From: Paenibacillus peoriae
Lineage (GTDB): Bacteria > Bacillota > Bacilli > Paenibacillales > Paenibacillaceae
DNA length: 64,000 bases
Assembly (NCBI RefSeq): GCF_022531965.1
Contig: NZ_CP092831.1
Location: forward strand, 958,001-1,022,000
Direction of reading: 5' to 3'
The notes beneath the pieces were generated by a model. The model did not search any database, had not been told where the DNA came from, and saw only the letters and a program-made list of their open reading frames with translations. The position numbers and the translations under genes are program-made. Each line of letters starts with the position of its first letter. Position 1 is the stretch's first letter. Positions 54,180 to 62,445 of this stretch are shown piece after piece.

Positions 54180-54281
54180 AGCACCTCCAGAAAATCCAGC
54201 CAATTTACCGGGGATTTTGTCCATTCAAAAGTATCTACTCCATCATTAACTATAAGTAAAACAATGAAGGAGATGATTTCT

Positions 54282-54644
54282 TTGAGAAAGGCAACCTTAA
54301 TGAAAATTAAAAATGCGGAAGCCAAGTTGGGAAGAAAGTTAAAAAAAAGAAGTCACGTGGTTATGAATCTTAAAAAAGCCATTCGTGTAACTCAACTTGG
54401 AGATGGATTTGCGCGTTTCACTTTCGCTGCGGTTACTATCCCCCCAAATAGCTTTAGAAGCACTACGATTAACGGTAACGCCTACAATCTGATTAGCGGT
54501 TCATGGATTTTCTCTGGAAATCAGCAAGGGTTTCTTCTCGATAACTATTCTGCGGCGGAAGACAGATGGTTCTTTACTGCATGGAATCCAACTGGATTCA
54601 CAAGAACGGTCTCCTATGCTGTTATCGCCAAACGGAAGCCATAA
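54282..54644 (+). CDS. Small orphan protein with a basic N-terminus and beta-rich domain
   Basis: About 120 residues. A very basic head (RKATLMKIKNAEAKLGRKLK) is followed by a beta-rich, aromatic region (FARFTFAAVTIPPNSFRS; GSWIFSGNQQGFLLDNYSA; RWFFTAWNPTGFTRTVSYAV). The TTG at 54282 gives nine-base spacing to AAGGAG; the nearby ATGs at 54264 and 54273 overlap the ribosome site. I do not recognise the family; the second half looks like a small beta-sandwich, possibly carbohydrate- or surface-binding. It is flanked by terminators on both sides. Confidence 0.6.
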   Translation: MRKATLMKIKNAEAKLGRKLKKRSHVVMNLKKAIRVTQLGDGFARFTFAAVTIPPNSFRSTTINGNAYNLISGSWIFSGNQQGFLLDNYSAAEDRWFFTAWNPTGFTRTVSYAVIAKRKP

Positions 54645-54658
54645 TTCAAATGTCATCG

Positions 54659-54699
54659 TTAGCAAGGAAAAGGAGCTTGATCCTTCTTTTCCTTGCTAA
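54659..54699. terminator. Strong hairpin between convergent genes
   Basis: TTAGCAAGGAAAAG and its exact complement form a 14-bp stem between the orphan gene and the WYL regulator. It has no T-run. Confidence 0.65.
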
Positions 54700-54735
54700 A
54701 AGGTAGAGGAAATGTTGAACAAACCTTCGATGATC

Positions 54736-55674
54736 TTATAATTTTTGATAGTGGTTCAAGAGATGCTCAACTTTTTCTTTAATAATCTGTTTTAAAGATT
54801 CAGGCTTCACAGATCGTACATAATGACCATATCTCATAAAATAATGAGCGATAAACTCTTCTTCTCCAGGATTATAGAATCCCTTAATGACTGTCTTATC
54901 ACCATTTTCTATTTTCATAGAGGGATAATGTTCTTTATAGAAAATGTCCTTCGCTTGTTCTACAATCTCTACTTCAAAGTCAATGCTCTTCTCGGATTGA
55001 TACATTTCTAATGAACGATTAAGGAGCTCATCTATAGAAAAGTCAGAATTGCTCTCCTCTTCTTCTATTAAGGTTATTCGATCACATCTGAAAACTCTAT
55101 ATTTATTCGTATTTAACTCTATGCCAGTAGCATACCATTGACCAAACTTAGCGGAAATTTTGAAAAATTGAATATAGTAACTTTTTTTCTGATTATTTTT
55201 TACATATTTAACTTTACAGGTACTCTCATTAAGAATGCTTGTTAGAATTTTATCTAAATAACGACTAACATGAGTATGCTGATATACTTCAAATTGTAAG
55301 ACCTTTTTCATTTTATGAATCTGGTCTATTTGTGTTTTAGAAAGACAGTGTTCAAACTTTTCATTGAGTTTATTAATACTTAAATGAAAGGGGGTGGATT
55401 GATAAGCTTCTAACGTCAACATTGCAAAGTACAGAGCATATACTTCATCCATCGTGAAAATAATGGGAGATAACAACCTATTTTTTAAGATACCATATCG
55501 CCCATGTCTGCCATGTTCCGAAAAAATAGGCATACCTAATTGTTCTAATGAATGAATATCACGTAGAGCTGTACTTTTTGAAATATGGTATTTATCCATC
55601 AGGTCATTTAAATTAAAGAACTCTCGACTGTTTAAGTATCTGATCATATCATTTAATCTTTCTGATTTCTTCAT
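54736..55674 (-). CDS. WYL-domain helix-turn-helix regulator (YafY-like)
   Basis: A 312-residue regulator: N-terminal DeoR-type winged helix (LMDKYHISKSTALRDIHSLE, about 22-41), a central WYL-type sensing domain (about 140-220, with QWYATGIELNTNKYRVFRCD) and a C-terminal WCX extension. WYL proteins bind ligands or nucleic acid and control nearby genes. It is divergent from a VOC-family gene and the promoter region holds one copy of the AGGATTTT palindrome. The start follows AAGGAGGTTTAG. Confidence 0.85.
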   Translation of the reverse strand: MKKSERLNDMIRYLNSREFFNLNDLMDKYHISKSTALRDIHSLEQLGMPIFSEHGRHGRYGILKNRLLSPIIFTMDEVYALYFAMLTLEAYQSTPFHLSINKLNEKFEHCLSKTQIDQIHKMKKVLQFEVYQHTHVSRYLDKILTSILNESTCKVKYVKNNQKKSYYIQFFKISAKFGQWYATGIELNTNKYRVFRCDRITLIEEEESNSDFSIDELLNRSLEMYQSEKSIDFEVEIVEQAKDIFYKEHYPSMKIENGDKTVIKGFYNPGEEEFIAHYFMRYGHYVRSVKPESLKQIIKEKVEHLLNHYQKL

Positions 55675-55766
55675 CTAAACCTCCTTATAAAGGTGTCATG
55701 TTTTGATACCTTTTTATATGATAATAAGCTTAAGGGAATATATCAAATTCATAAGATATCTACCTG

Positions 55767-55784
55767 AGGATTTTACAAAATCCT
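55767..55784. repeat. Palindromic intergenic motif, copy 4
   Basis: AGGATTTTACAAAATCCT, perfect 8-base arms, flanked by TG and GA, between the WYL regulator and the VOC gene. Confidence 0.65.
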
Positions 55785-55816
55785 GACTAAGATTATATAT
55801 AAAGGAGATTGATATC

Positions 55817-56266
55817 ATGAGTGCAACACTGGAAGTAGCTATTTTCTTATCCATGAACGGAAAGGCAAAGGAAGCTATGCATTTTTACAAAAAACACTTC
55901 AACGCAGAGGAATTGTTTCTGGTTACCTATCAAGACATGGCCCAACGTGACAGTTCCATACAGATTACGGATGAAAATGAAAATTATATTTCTCATTCTG
56001 TCTTATCCATCGGAAAAACAAAAGTAATGATAGCAGAAGATACAATGAATCCCAGTGAAAAATATACAGTTGGTAATAACACTTCATTATGTATTCAAAG
56101 TGCTGACTTAGAAGAAATTAAACATTTTTATCATAGCTTAATTACAGATAATCGCGTGAAAATTATCGTGCCTTTATCTAATAATATGTTTAGCCAAGCC
56201 TACGGTATTATTGAAGACCCGTTCGGTATTCAAATACAATTAATGTTTGATAATCGATTACAATAA
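55817..56266 (+). CDS. VOC-superfamily protein (PhnB/glyoxalase-like)
   Basis: A 149-residue protein of the PhnB-like branch of the vicinal-oxygen-chelate fold. Typical features are FLSMNGKAKEAMHFYKKHF at the start, SHSVLSIGKTKVMIAED in the middle and AYGIIEDPFGIQIQLMF at the end. Members include resistance proteins and metal-dependent isomerases; the substrate is unknown. The start follows AAAGGAG. The divergent WYL regulator may control it. Confidence 0.82.
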   Translation: MSATLEVAIFLSMNGKAKEAMHFYKKHFNAEELFLVTYQDMAQRDSSIQITDENENYISHSVLSIGKTKVMIAEDTMNPSEKYTVGNNTSLCIQSADLEEIKHFYHSLITDNRVKIIVPLSNNMFSQAYGIIEDPFGIQIQLMFDNRLQ

Positions 56267-56381
56267 AAAGGTTGTTAAAAGCTAAAAAGCACAATAGCAT
56301 GGTGAAAAGTGGATAATAAATGGACAGAGGTAAAAACTAAAAGGGGAAAATCCAAGATACCACAGCAGAAAAGGAGACACT

Positions 56382-57860
56382 ATGACGGAGAAAAAAGAAA
56401 TAGCAGATCAAATAGGGTGGAACTTCGATAACAGTTATTCTCGTCTGCCGGAATCCATGTTTACAAAGCTCAACCTAACTCCTGTCCGCTCACCAAAGCT
56501 GATTATTTTTAATCATCCGTTGGCAGCATCACTGGGGCTGAACGGTACAGCGCTGCAAAGGAATGATGGCGTAACGGAGCTGGCCGGCAACCAGGTTCCA
56601 GATGGAGCCGCACCTCTTGCTCAAGCTTACGCAGGTCATCAATTCGGGCATTTTAACATGTTAGGAGATGGGCGTGCTCTGCTGCTTGGCGAACAGATCA
56701 CTCCCTTGAGTGAGCGGGTTGATATTCAGCTCAAGGGCTCAGGCAGAACGCCATACTCCCGCGGTGGTGATGGCCGGGCGGCACTTGGGCCAATGCTTCG
56801 CGAATACATCATCAGTGAGGCGATGCATGCGCTGGGTATTGCTACCACCCGCAGCTTGGCGGTGGTATCCACGGGTGAGTCGATCATCCGGGAAACCGAG
56901 CAGCCCGGTGCCATTCTGACCCGTGTGGCTGCCAGTCATATTCGGGTCGGAACCTTTCAATACGTCTCAGCATGGGGCACGTCCCAAGATCTCCGTACTC
57001 TGGCTGATTATACCTTGGAAAGACACTACCCGGAAGTTGCCAATGACGAAAACCGTTACCTTTCACTGCTACAGGAAGTGATTAAGCGTCAGGCCGAGCT
57101 GATTGCCAAATGGCAGCTGGTTGGTTTTATTCACGGGGTGATGAACACCGACAATATGACCCTTAGCGGAGAAACCATTGATTATGGTCCTTGCGCTTTT
57201 ATGGATACCTATGATCCTGAGACGGTATTCAGCTCCATCGACAGGCAGGGCCGCTATGCTTATGCCAATCAGCCGCATATTGCTGCGTGGAATCTCGCGA
57301 GATTTGCTGAGACGCTCTTGCCACTGCTGCATGACAACAGGGAGCAGGCTGTCACACTGGCTGAGGATGCAATTTCAGATTTCGCAAAAATATTTCACCA
57401 TCATTGGCTTGCGGGAATGCGGGCGAAGCTAGGGATCTTTAACGAAGAGCAGGAGGATGAATCTCTTATTGAGGAGCTTCTGAATATCATGCAGAAGCAT
57501 CGTGCCGACTACACCAATACCTTCCGTGCCCTAACTTTGAACAAGCTGGAGGATACGGTTCTGTTCAGCACTGAGGAATTCACCCAGTGGCACGAGCAGT
57601 GGCAGGCGAGACTGGACAGACAGCAGGAATCGCAAGATTCATCGCATCAGCTGATGCGCAGCAGTAATCCTGCTATCATCCCACGCAATCATCGGGTAGA
57701 AGAAGCACTGGAAGCTGCGGTGGAACGAGAAGACTACCGGGTGATGGAGCAGCTTCTTAAAGTTCTTTCGAACCCTTATGCTTACTCTACCGAACAGGAA
57801 ATGTACTCTACATTGCCAGAGGAATCCAACTGCTCATACCGAACCTTTTGTGGTACCTGA
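56382..57860 (+). CDS. selO: Protein adenylyltransferase SelO (YdiU)
   Basis: A 492-residue pseudokinase-fold AMPylator. Signatures are [70 protein letters not shown] then GPCAFMD, and a C-terminal TFCGT, in which Cys sits where some eukaryotic homologues carry selenocysteine. It transfers AMP to Ser/Thr/Tyr of target proteins, probably in redox stress. The C-terminus shows the gene is complete. The start follows AAAAGGAGA. Confidence 0.93.
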   Translation: MTEKKEIADQIGWNFDNSYSRLPESMFTKLNLTPVRSPKLIIFNHPLAASLGLNGTALQRNDGVTELAGNQVPDGAAPLAQAYAGHQFGHFNMLGDGRALLLGEQITPLSERVDIQLKGSGRTPYSRGGDGRAALGPMLREYIISEAMHALGIATTRSLAVVSTGESIIRETEQPGAILTRVAASHIRVGTFQYVSAWGTSQDLRTLADYTLERHYPEVANDENRYLSLLQEVIKRQAELIAKWQLVGFIHGVMNTDNMTLSGETIDYGPCAFMDTYDPETVFSSIDRQGRYAYANQPHIAAWNLARFAETLLPLLHDNREQAVTLAEDAISDFAKIFHHHWLAGMRAKLGIFNEEQEDESLIEELLNIMQKHRADYTNTFRALTLNKLEDTVLFSTEEFTQWHEQWQARLDRQQESQDSSHQLMRSSNPAIIPRNHRVEEALEAAVEREDYRVMEQLLKVLSNPYAYSTEQEMYSTLPEESNCSYRTFCGT

Positions 57861-57892
57861 TGCGGGCGAACGATTTGAAGATAACTTATATC

Positions 57893-57941
57893 ATGCGTTG
57901 GTGATGAAGATAGCCAATCTCTCACCAACGCATTTTGTTTT
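57893..57941 (+). terminator. Terminator after selO
   Basis: ATGCGTTGGTGA pairs exactly with TCACCAACGCAT, followed by TTTTGTTTTT. Confidence 0.9.
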
Positions 57942-57963
57942 TATTTTGGTAGGCTGCAACTGA

Positions 57964-58380
57964 TTAATCCAGCTCCTGACCGTCATTTTCGATCTGTATG
58001 TGTCCGCAATAAAGACATTGATGCGTACAGTTCTGCGTAAGAGCGGGCTGGCCCTCGATGCGCATGTCACTTTTCCCGTTCAGCCAAGGCATCGTAAGGA
58101 CAGGAATACACGGAGCCTTTTTCACCCCATAAATATCGACCATCTCACTGGCTTGCACAGCCGGATTCAGCGGACTGGAGCAATTTCCAAAAGATTTTAT
58201 GTTCACTCCAGGCACATAATCTCCAATATTCATCTGGGCTTTATTTTTGACATACACCCCGTGGCTAAAAGGGCGCTTCAAACGCGTAGGCTGTGTACCG
58301 TAACTACAGCTTAAAATCGCACCTGCCACGACATAGCTTTTTTTCGCACCTGACCCAGGCTGCACACTTGCTTCTTCCAT
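57964..58380 (-). CDS. DUF4280 PAAR-like spike-tip protein
   Basis: A 138-residue protein of the DUF4280 type, related to PAAR proteins that cap VgrG spikes. It shows the N-terminal YVVAGAILSCSYGTQPTRL, the core NIGDYVPGVNIKSFGNCSSP and TMPWLNGKSDMRIEGQPALT, and a cysteine-rich end CTHQCLYCGHI that could bind a metal at the tip. It is the last gene of the five-gene operon, five bases after the Imm11-like gene. No toxin domain is fused to it. Confidence 0.75.
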   Translation of the reverse strand: MEEASVQPGSGAKKSYVVAGAILSCSYGTQPTRLKRPFSHGVYVKNKAQMNIGDYVPGVNIKSFGNCSSPLNPAVQASEMVDIYGVKKAPCIPVLTMPWLNGKSDMRIEGQPALTQNCTHQCLYCGHIQIENDGQELD

Positions 58381-58385
58381 ACGGA

Positions 58386-58916
58386 TTATTCCTCCTTTGT
58401 GGACATCTCCACTTTTTGCACACGAACACCTGTAAATGGACGACGCAGCAGACTTTCCGCTACCGCGAGATTGATATAGATATGAGCTTCCAACAAGCCG
58501 GCGATCCGAAATATAGACGATTGGATTTTTCCGTGTTTAAGTACCAACTGCTTCAAGGTATGGTCAGGATACCACTCGGTTTGTGAGGAAAGACAATCCA
58601 CCACAGGTGGACGCAATATCCAGTACACATCCTGCCTGGCCTTCTGAAAATCGGTAAGTATAGCGACCTTCCATTCCAGCTCCGGCATATATTTTTCCAA
58701 CAGGACTTTCATGGAGTCTGAAACCAGTGGCAAAGGGAACTCCAGAAAATCCGGATATACGGTTCGTGGATCTGTATGTACTGCTAAAAACTGGGGAGTG
58801 TCCTCCGCCTGAATGGTATGACCCGAAAGGAGTTCTTCCACCTGCAAGGGAGACAGGGGCGCAGTCTCTACCCGATGCTTTACGCGCTCGTCCACCATGA
58901 GTCGAAAATATCTCAT
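58386..58916 (-). CDS. Imm11/DUF1629-like protein (putative immunity protein)
   Basis: A 176-residue soluble protein. DFLEFPLPLVSDSMKVLLEK, VDCLSSQTEWY and KIQSSIFRIAGLLEAHIYIN, then AVAESLLRRPFTGVRVQKVE, follow the layout of the Imm11 (DUF1629) family as I recall it. That family is often encoded beside polymorphic toxins. Here it lies between the pentapeptide-repeat gene (four-base overlap) and the PAAR-like gene, with no toxin in view, so it may instead be a structural or adaptor part of the module. Confidence 0.55.
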   Translation of the reverse strand: MRYFRLMVDERVKHRVETAPLSPLQVEELLSGHTIQAEDTPQFLAVHTDPRTVYPDFLEFPLPLVSDSMKVLLEKYMPELEWKVAILTDFQKARQDVYWILRPPVVDCLSSQTEWYPDHTLKQLVLKHGKIQSSIFRIAGLLEAHIYINLAVAESLLRRPFTGVRVQKVEMSTKEE

Positions 58917-60175
58917 TTACCCCCACTCTCCTTACTCACTGTATCTGTTACCTGTGTAGCCAGGGGTGCTTCTACAGCAGCAAGACCAATGGCTTCGCTT
59001 AGTTGGATATCTGTAAAGATTGCCCGGTGTAGCTTTGCCCCTGTAAAATTAGCTTTTACTAAACATGCACCTATAAACGAAGCGCCAGTAACATCGGCTC
59101 CTACAAAGCAGGCACCTGTTAGATCCGCGCCGTTAAATAAAGCTCTTTGCAGCGCGGCATCTTGGAAAGTAGCTCCTTGAAGCTGTGCATGTTGAAAACG
59201 AGCTCCCTGTAAATTAGCTCTTGTAAAATCCACTCCATCCAATCCTAGCGGTTCCCAATCCAGCCAAGCATCCGATCCATATTCGCTATTGCTTATAACT
59301 TCGTCCAGCACAGCCTCTTGCAGGGAACAGCCACGGAAATCGGCTCCGTGAAGCAGGCTGTGCGAAAAGTCGGTTCCATCTAGCTGAGCTTCTTGCCATA
59401 CCGTGCCTACGAGGATACAGTGATGCAATCGGCTTTGTTGCATCCCGATCTGGCGAAAGACTGTATAACGAAAATCCAAGGAACTGTAATCTCCATCCGA
59501 CAATTGCACTTGAGACAGTGCTTGGTAGCTGTAGGCCGATCCTTCTTTTTCCTCCAGCCAAGACTTTATGATGTTAGCATCCACGGGTCTTCGATCTTCC
59601 CGGTACACGGAGACACTATGATCCATATACTCTCCGACGCGAATCTCAAAAGCTTCTTCACGATCCAACGCCTCAAACTCTGGTAGGTGGACTGCTTGCT
59701 TCATAGCCTGACGAACCAGACTAACGATCATCGTATGAAGATATCCCGCTGCTTCCAGCATGATCTGCTCTAATTCAAGTTCGGAAAGGGAGACTTGCTG
59801 GTTCAAGGTTTCAGCCCCAAGTTGTTCATGTAATTGAGTCCAATAGAGAAAAATCCAACTTGCATCGTATTCCAACTGAACGGGCTCAGCATCAAGCATC
59901 CATAAGGCATCCGTAGCTTCAACAAGATAAACGGGCTTCTGTTCAAGCCATGTGGTGCGCAGCATGGAGTAGGTGATGTAACCGATATGACCTTTACGAC
60001 CTGTGAGTTGCTTTTGCCGAACCAGCTCACAAAAGGCGCGAAAATGTTCTACTATATGCTGTAATCGTTGTGTTTGTGTTGATTTACATTTCAACGCCCA
60101 TTCTTTGCGAATGAGAGACCAAGCCTGTAGAAGAGCTGCTTGTTGCTGATCTAACACATCTGTTTGCTTTTCCAT
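58913..60175 (-). CDS. Pentapeptide-repeat protein of the injection-module operon
   Basis: A 420-residue protein with an N-terminal helical region of unknown family (about 1-235, e.g. EWALKCKSTQTQRLQHIVEH) and a C-terminal right-handed pentapeptide-repeat helix (about 240-400; GADFRGCSLQEAV, GVDFTRANLQGARFQHAQLQ, GADLTGACFVGADVTGASFI). In Gram-negative T6SS loci, pentapeptide proteins linked to DUF2169 occur beside PAAR genes; the N-terminal region here may play the same adaptor role, which is inference. It follows the VgrG-like gene by 12 bases. Confidence 0.8.
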   Translation of the reverse strand: MEKQTDVLDQQQAALLQAWSLIRKEWALKCKSTQTQRLQHIVEHFRAFCELVRQKQLTGRKGHIGYITYSMLRTTWLEQKPVYLVEATDALWMLDAEPVQLEYDASWIFLYWTQLHEQLGAETLNQQVSLSELELEQIMLEAAGYLHTMIVSLVRQAMKQAVHLPEFEALDREEAFEIRVGEYMDHSVSVYREDRRPVDANIIKSWLEEKEGSAYSYQALSQVQLSDGDYSSLDFRYTVFRQIGMQQSRLHHCILVGTVWQEAQLDGTDFSHSLLHGADFRGCSLQEAVLDEVISNSEYGSDAWLDWEPLGLDGVDFTRANLQGARFQHAQLQGATFQDAALQRALFNGADLTGACFVGADVTGASFIGACLVKANFTGAKLHRAIFTDIQLSEAIGLAAVEAPLATQVTDTVSKESGGK

Positions 60176-60187
60176 TGCTAATCATCC

Positions 60188-61603
60188 TTAATTTGACTTC
60201 ACTTCGCTGCCTTTCATATCCGCTGACCCGCTTAATTCAATATGACTGCCGTTACAATCCATACGGAGCTGACTACCTGCGGACAGACTCATCGTCTTTC
60301 CCGCAGACAGGCTGAGATTGCCTCCCGCCGAAATATTCACTTGCTTGCTGCTGGTGATATGAATGCCTTCTTTATCATCCAGTTTGATGTAAATAGCGCC
60401 GTCCTTGGCTGTAACGACCAGTTCATCCGGTCCCAGCCGAATTTCCTTACCATGCGGGGTACGCCATATTTTCATTTGTGGATTGGAAAAATGGTTATGC
60501 GTACTCTTGCGATCTGCCCGTCTCACCGCACTACCTGCCACGCCGTCTTCTTCCCGACTACCGGGGAAATAGAGAGAAACGGAATCGCCTTTTTCTGGCA
60601 TGACGTACCAGCCAGTATGGCCACCGCCACTGTAAACAGTAGAATAGTTGAACCAGTGTGCTTTGCTTGCGTCTTGTTGTTCATCACAATCCAGATGAAT
60701 GCGTACCTGATCCTGACGTACGTCCAGTACAACACCGCTTAATGAGGCTCCTGCCAGCTTATCCTGGTAGTAGCTTTTTTGCCGAAATCCCTGGTAAGAA
60801 CCCAACACATACTGATGCCGCAGCAGTCCTTGACTCATGGCGGTGTAGGCTTCCATGACATACAGGTTATGCCCCTGAAAATTCAACTGAGCGCCCAAGT
60901 CGAGTACCTCATCCGTTTCTACCTCATAAAAAATAAAATCGTGTTCACTCAGTTTGGTCTGTTCATTTTCCTGAAAATAACGAAAAGGAAGCAATTGCTT
61001 ACGTACGGTATAACGGGTATGATCCAGTATCGCCTGTGCAGGGCTGTCCTCAATACCAAAATAAAATTTGGGACTGTCAAAACGGGCTACAGGCATCAGA
61101 CTCGTATGATAACGGGAGGCTATGCGTCTTAAAAAAGCCCAGTCTGTCTCCTGATACTGAATGGCAAGCCGCCCGATGGCTTCTCCCCCAGTAGCTCCGT
61201 CGATCACATCCAGTCCTTCATAGTCCTTACCTATGTGCTCCAGCATTTGAGGAATCGTCATTTTCGTATACTGAAAAGAACGAGTACGCTGCTTCATGTC
61301 CATCCGGTACGTATGGGAAATAGCTTCCACCTCCAGATAGTACACACCTCGCACGACTTTTACCTCGACCGAGAGGGCAATCCCACTAAATAGCGGTTTG
61401 CTTGCGCCAGACTCATCTTGTTGACTGACTTCAATGATGGTATTTTTTTCTGTCGTTTCCACGTAACTGTCTTGCAAGTCTTCGGGGATAACACCTGTAA
61501 AATAAAGCCGAGTATGCTTGTTAACTTTTTTCGTTAAGGTGAGCTCTTCTAAGTCCATTTGCTCATAAGGGTGAATGTGAATTTGATCGTATCCCAGACT
61601 CAT
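60188..61603 (-). CDS. VgrG/phage-spike-like contractile injection protein
   Basis: A 471-residue protein with the VgrG layout: gp27-like base domains (about 1-270; LFSGIALSVEVKVVRGVYYL, YQETDWAFLRRIASRYHTSL), a gp5-type OB domain (about 285-365; VVLDVRQDQVRIHLD, GWYVMPEKGDSVSLYFPG) and a C-terminal beta-helix (about 400-470; VNISAGGNLSLSAGKTMSLS). It would be the puncturing spike of a phage-tail-like injector. The start overlaps the DcrB-like gene stop by four bases. No sheath, tube or baseplate gene is present here. Confidence 0.82.
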   Translation of the reverse strand: MSLGYDQIHIHPYEQMDLEELTLTKKVNKHTRLYFTGVIPEDLQDSYVETTEKNTIIEVSQQDESGASKPLFSGIALSVEVKVVRGVYYLEVEAISHTYRMDMKQRTRSFQYTKMTIPQMLEHIGKDYEGLDVIDGATGGEAIGRLAIQYQETDWAFLRRIASRYHTSLMPVARFDSPKFYFGIEDSPAQAILDHTRYTVRKQLLPFRYFQENEQTKLSEHDFIFYEVETDEVLDLGAQLNFQGHNLYVMEAYTAMSQGLLRHQYVLGSYQGFRQKSYYQDKLAGASLSGVVLDVRQDQVRIHLDCDEQQDASKAHWFNYSTVYSGGGHTGWYVMPEKGDSVSLYFPGSREEDGVAGSAVRRADRKSTHNHFSNPQMKIWRTPHGKEIRLGPDELVVTAKDGAIYIKLDDKEGIHITSSKQVNISAGGNLSLSAGKTMSLSAGSQLRMDCNGSHIELSGSADMKGSEVKSN

Positions 61604-62280
61604 GGTGTAGTCATTCCTTTCTCATTTGTAGAATAGGTGGAGGGTGGAAGGACAGAAAGGGATTGAACCCAGTATTCTGCTACAGGTAACCAGATTTCGA
61701 GATCTACCTCCAGACAGCTAAAGGAACCTATGACAACTCGTCCATTGTGGATGAAGAATAGCATTTCGTTGTATAGATTACCGTCGATCCCCGCCGCCAC
61801 AAAACGAATCTGCCCAACTGAAAGTCCGGAACCGTTGATAACCATTTCGGTACCTAACCAGTTGCGAATCGGTTGTACAGACCGTAAAATATCCGCCATT
61901 TGCTCTACAAAATCGGGCAGCTCTTCCGCTTCCAGAGCAGTATCTGTAGGATTAAAAGTGATATTGATAGTCTCCTCAGATGAGGTATAAATGACCTTTG
62001 GTCGATGCTCTGAAGGATATTTGATTATAGCTTGCTCCATTGGCATAGGAGTAAAGGACTTGGGAATGTAGAAACCAATTTCTCCGTGTAGTATTGTAAT
62101 GGGCTCCAATGCGAGATAATCGTTTTCAATATGAAGTAGCTTTGTTTCTTCAAACATGGAACCGTACTGTTCCGATTTCTGAGTTTGAGCTGGAATGGAT
62201 TTCACATTATCGTTATTAGCTGTCTTCCGATCCACCATTTTAGCTTTGAGGCTAAGTATATGCTCGTCTAGATAGTTCAT
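61600..62280 (-). CDS. DcrB/DUF1795-like protein, possible effector-loading chaperone
   Basis: A 226-residue protein without signal peptide. After a variable 55-residue head comes a DUF1795-type domain: FYIPKSFTPMPMEQAIIKYP, RPKVIYTSSEETINITFNPT, GQIRFVAAGIDGNLYNEMLF and RVVIGSFSC. In Gram-negative T6SS, DUF1795 (Eag) chaperones load PAAR/Rhs effectors onto VgrG. First gene of the operon, start behind AAAGGGGG, and translationally coupled to the VgrG-like gene; this supports a loading role but does not prove it. Confidence 0.75.
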   Translation of the reverse strand: MNYLDEHILSLKAKMVDRKTANNDNVKSIPAQTQKSEQYGSMFEETKLLHIENDYLALEPITILHGEIGFYIPKSFTPMPMEQAIIKYPSEHRPKVIYTSSEETINITFNPTDTALEAEELPDFVEQMADILRSVQPIRNWLGTEMVINGSGLSVGQIRFVAAGIDGNLYNEMLFFIHNGRVVIGSFSCLEVDLEIWLPVAEYWVQSLSVLPPSTYSTNEKGMTTP

Positions 62281-62445
62281 AGGAAGCCCCCTTTTAGGAA
62301 AAATACACGTTTGTACTTGAATATGTAAAGATGGAAGGAGATATTTAAGTACAGAACCAGCATATGTATTTATCGGTTAAAAGAGAGATTTAGTTTACAA
62401 AATGAACCATTCGTTGGGGGGCATTATTTGATAATAGCTCCTATT

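Noticed and set aside
57724..57860. Possible truncation of SelO near its C-terminus
   Set aside because: The protein ends in TFCGT, the normal conserved SelO terminus, so the gene is complete.
59000..59400. Regularly repeating DNA that could be a CRISPR or minisatellite
   Set aside because: The periodicity is 15 bases and in frame; it encodes pentapeptide repeats.
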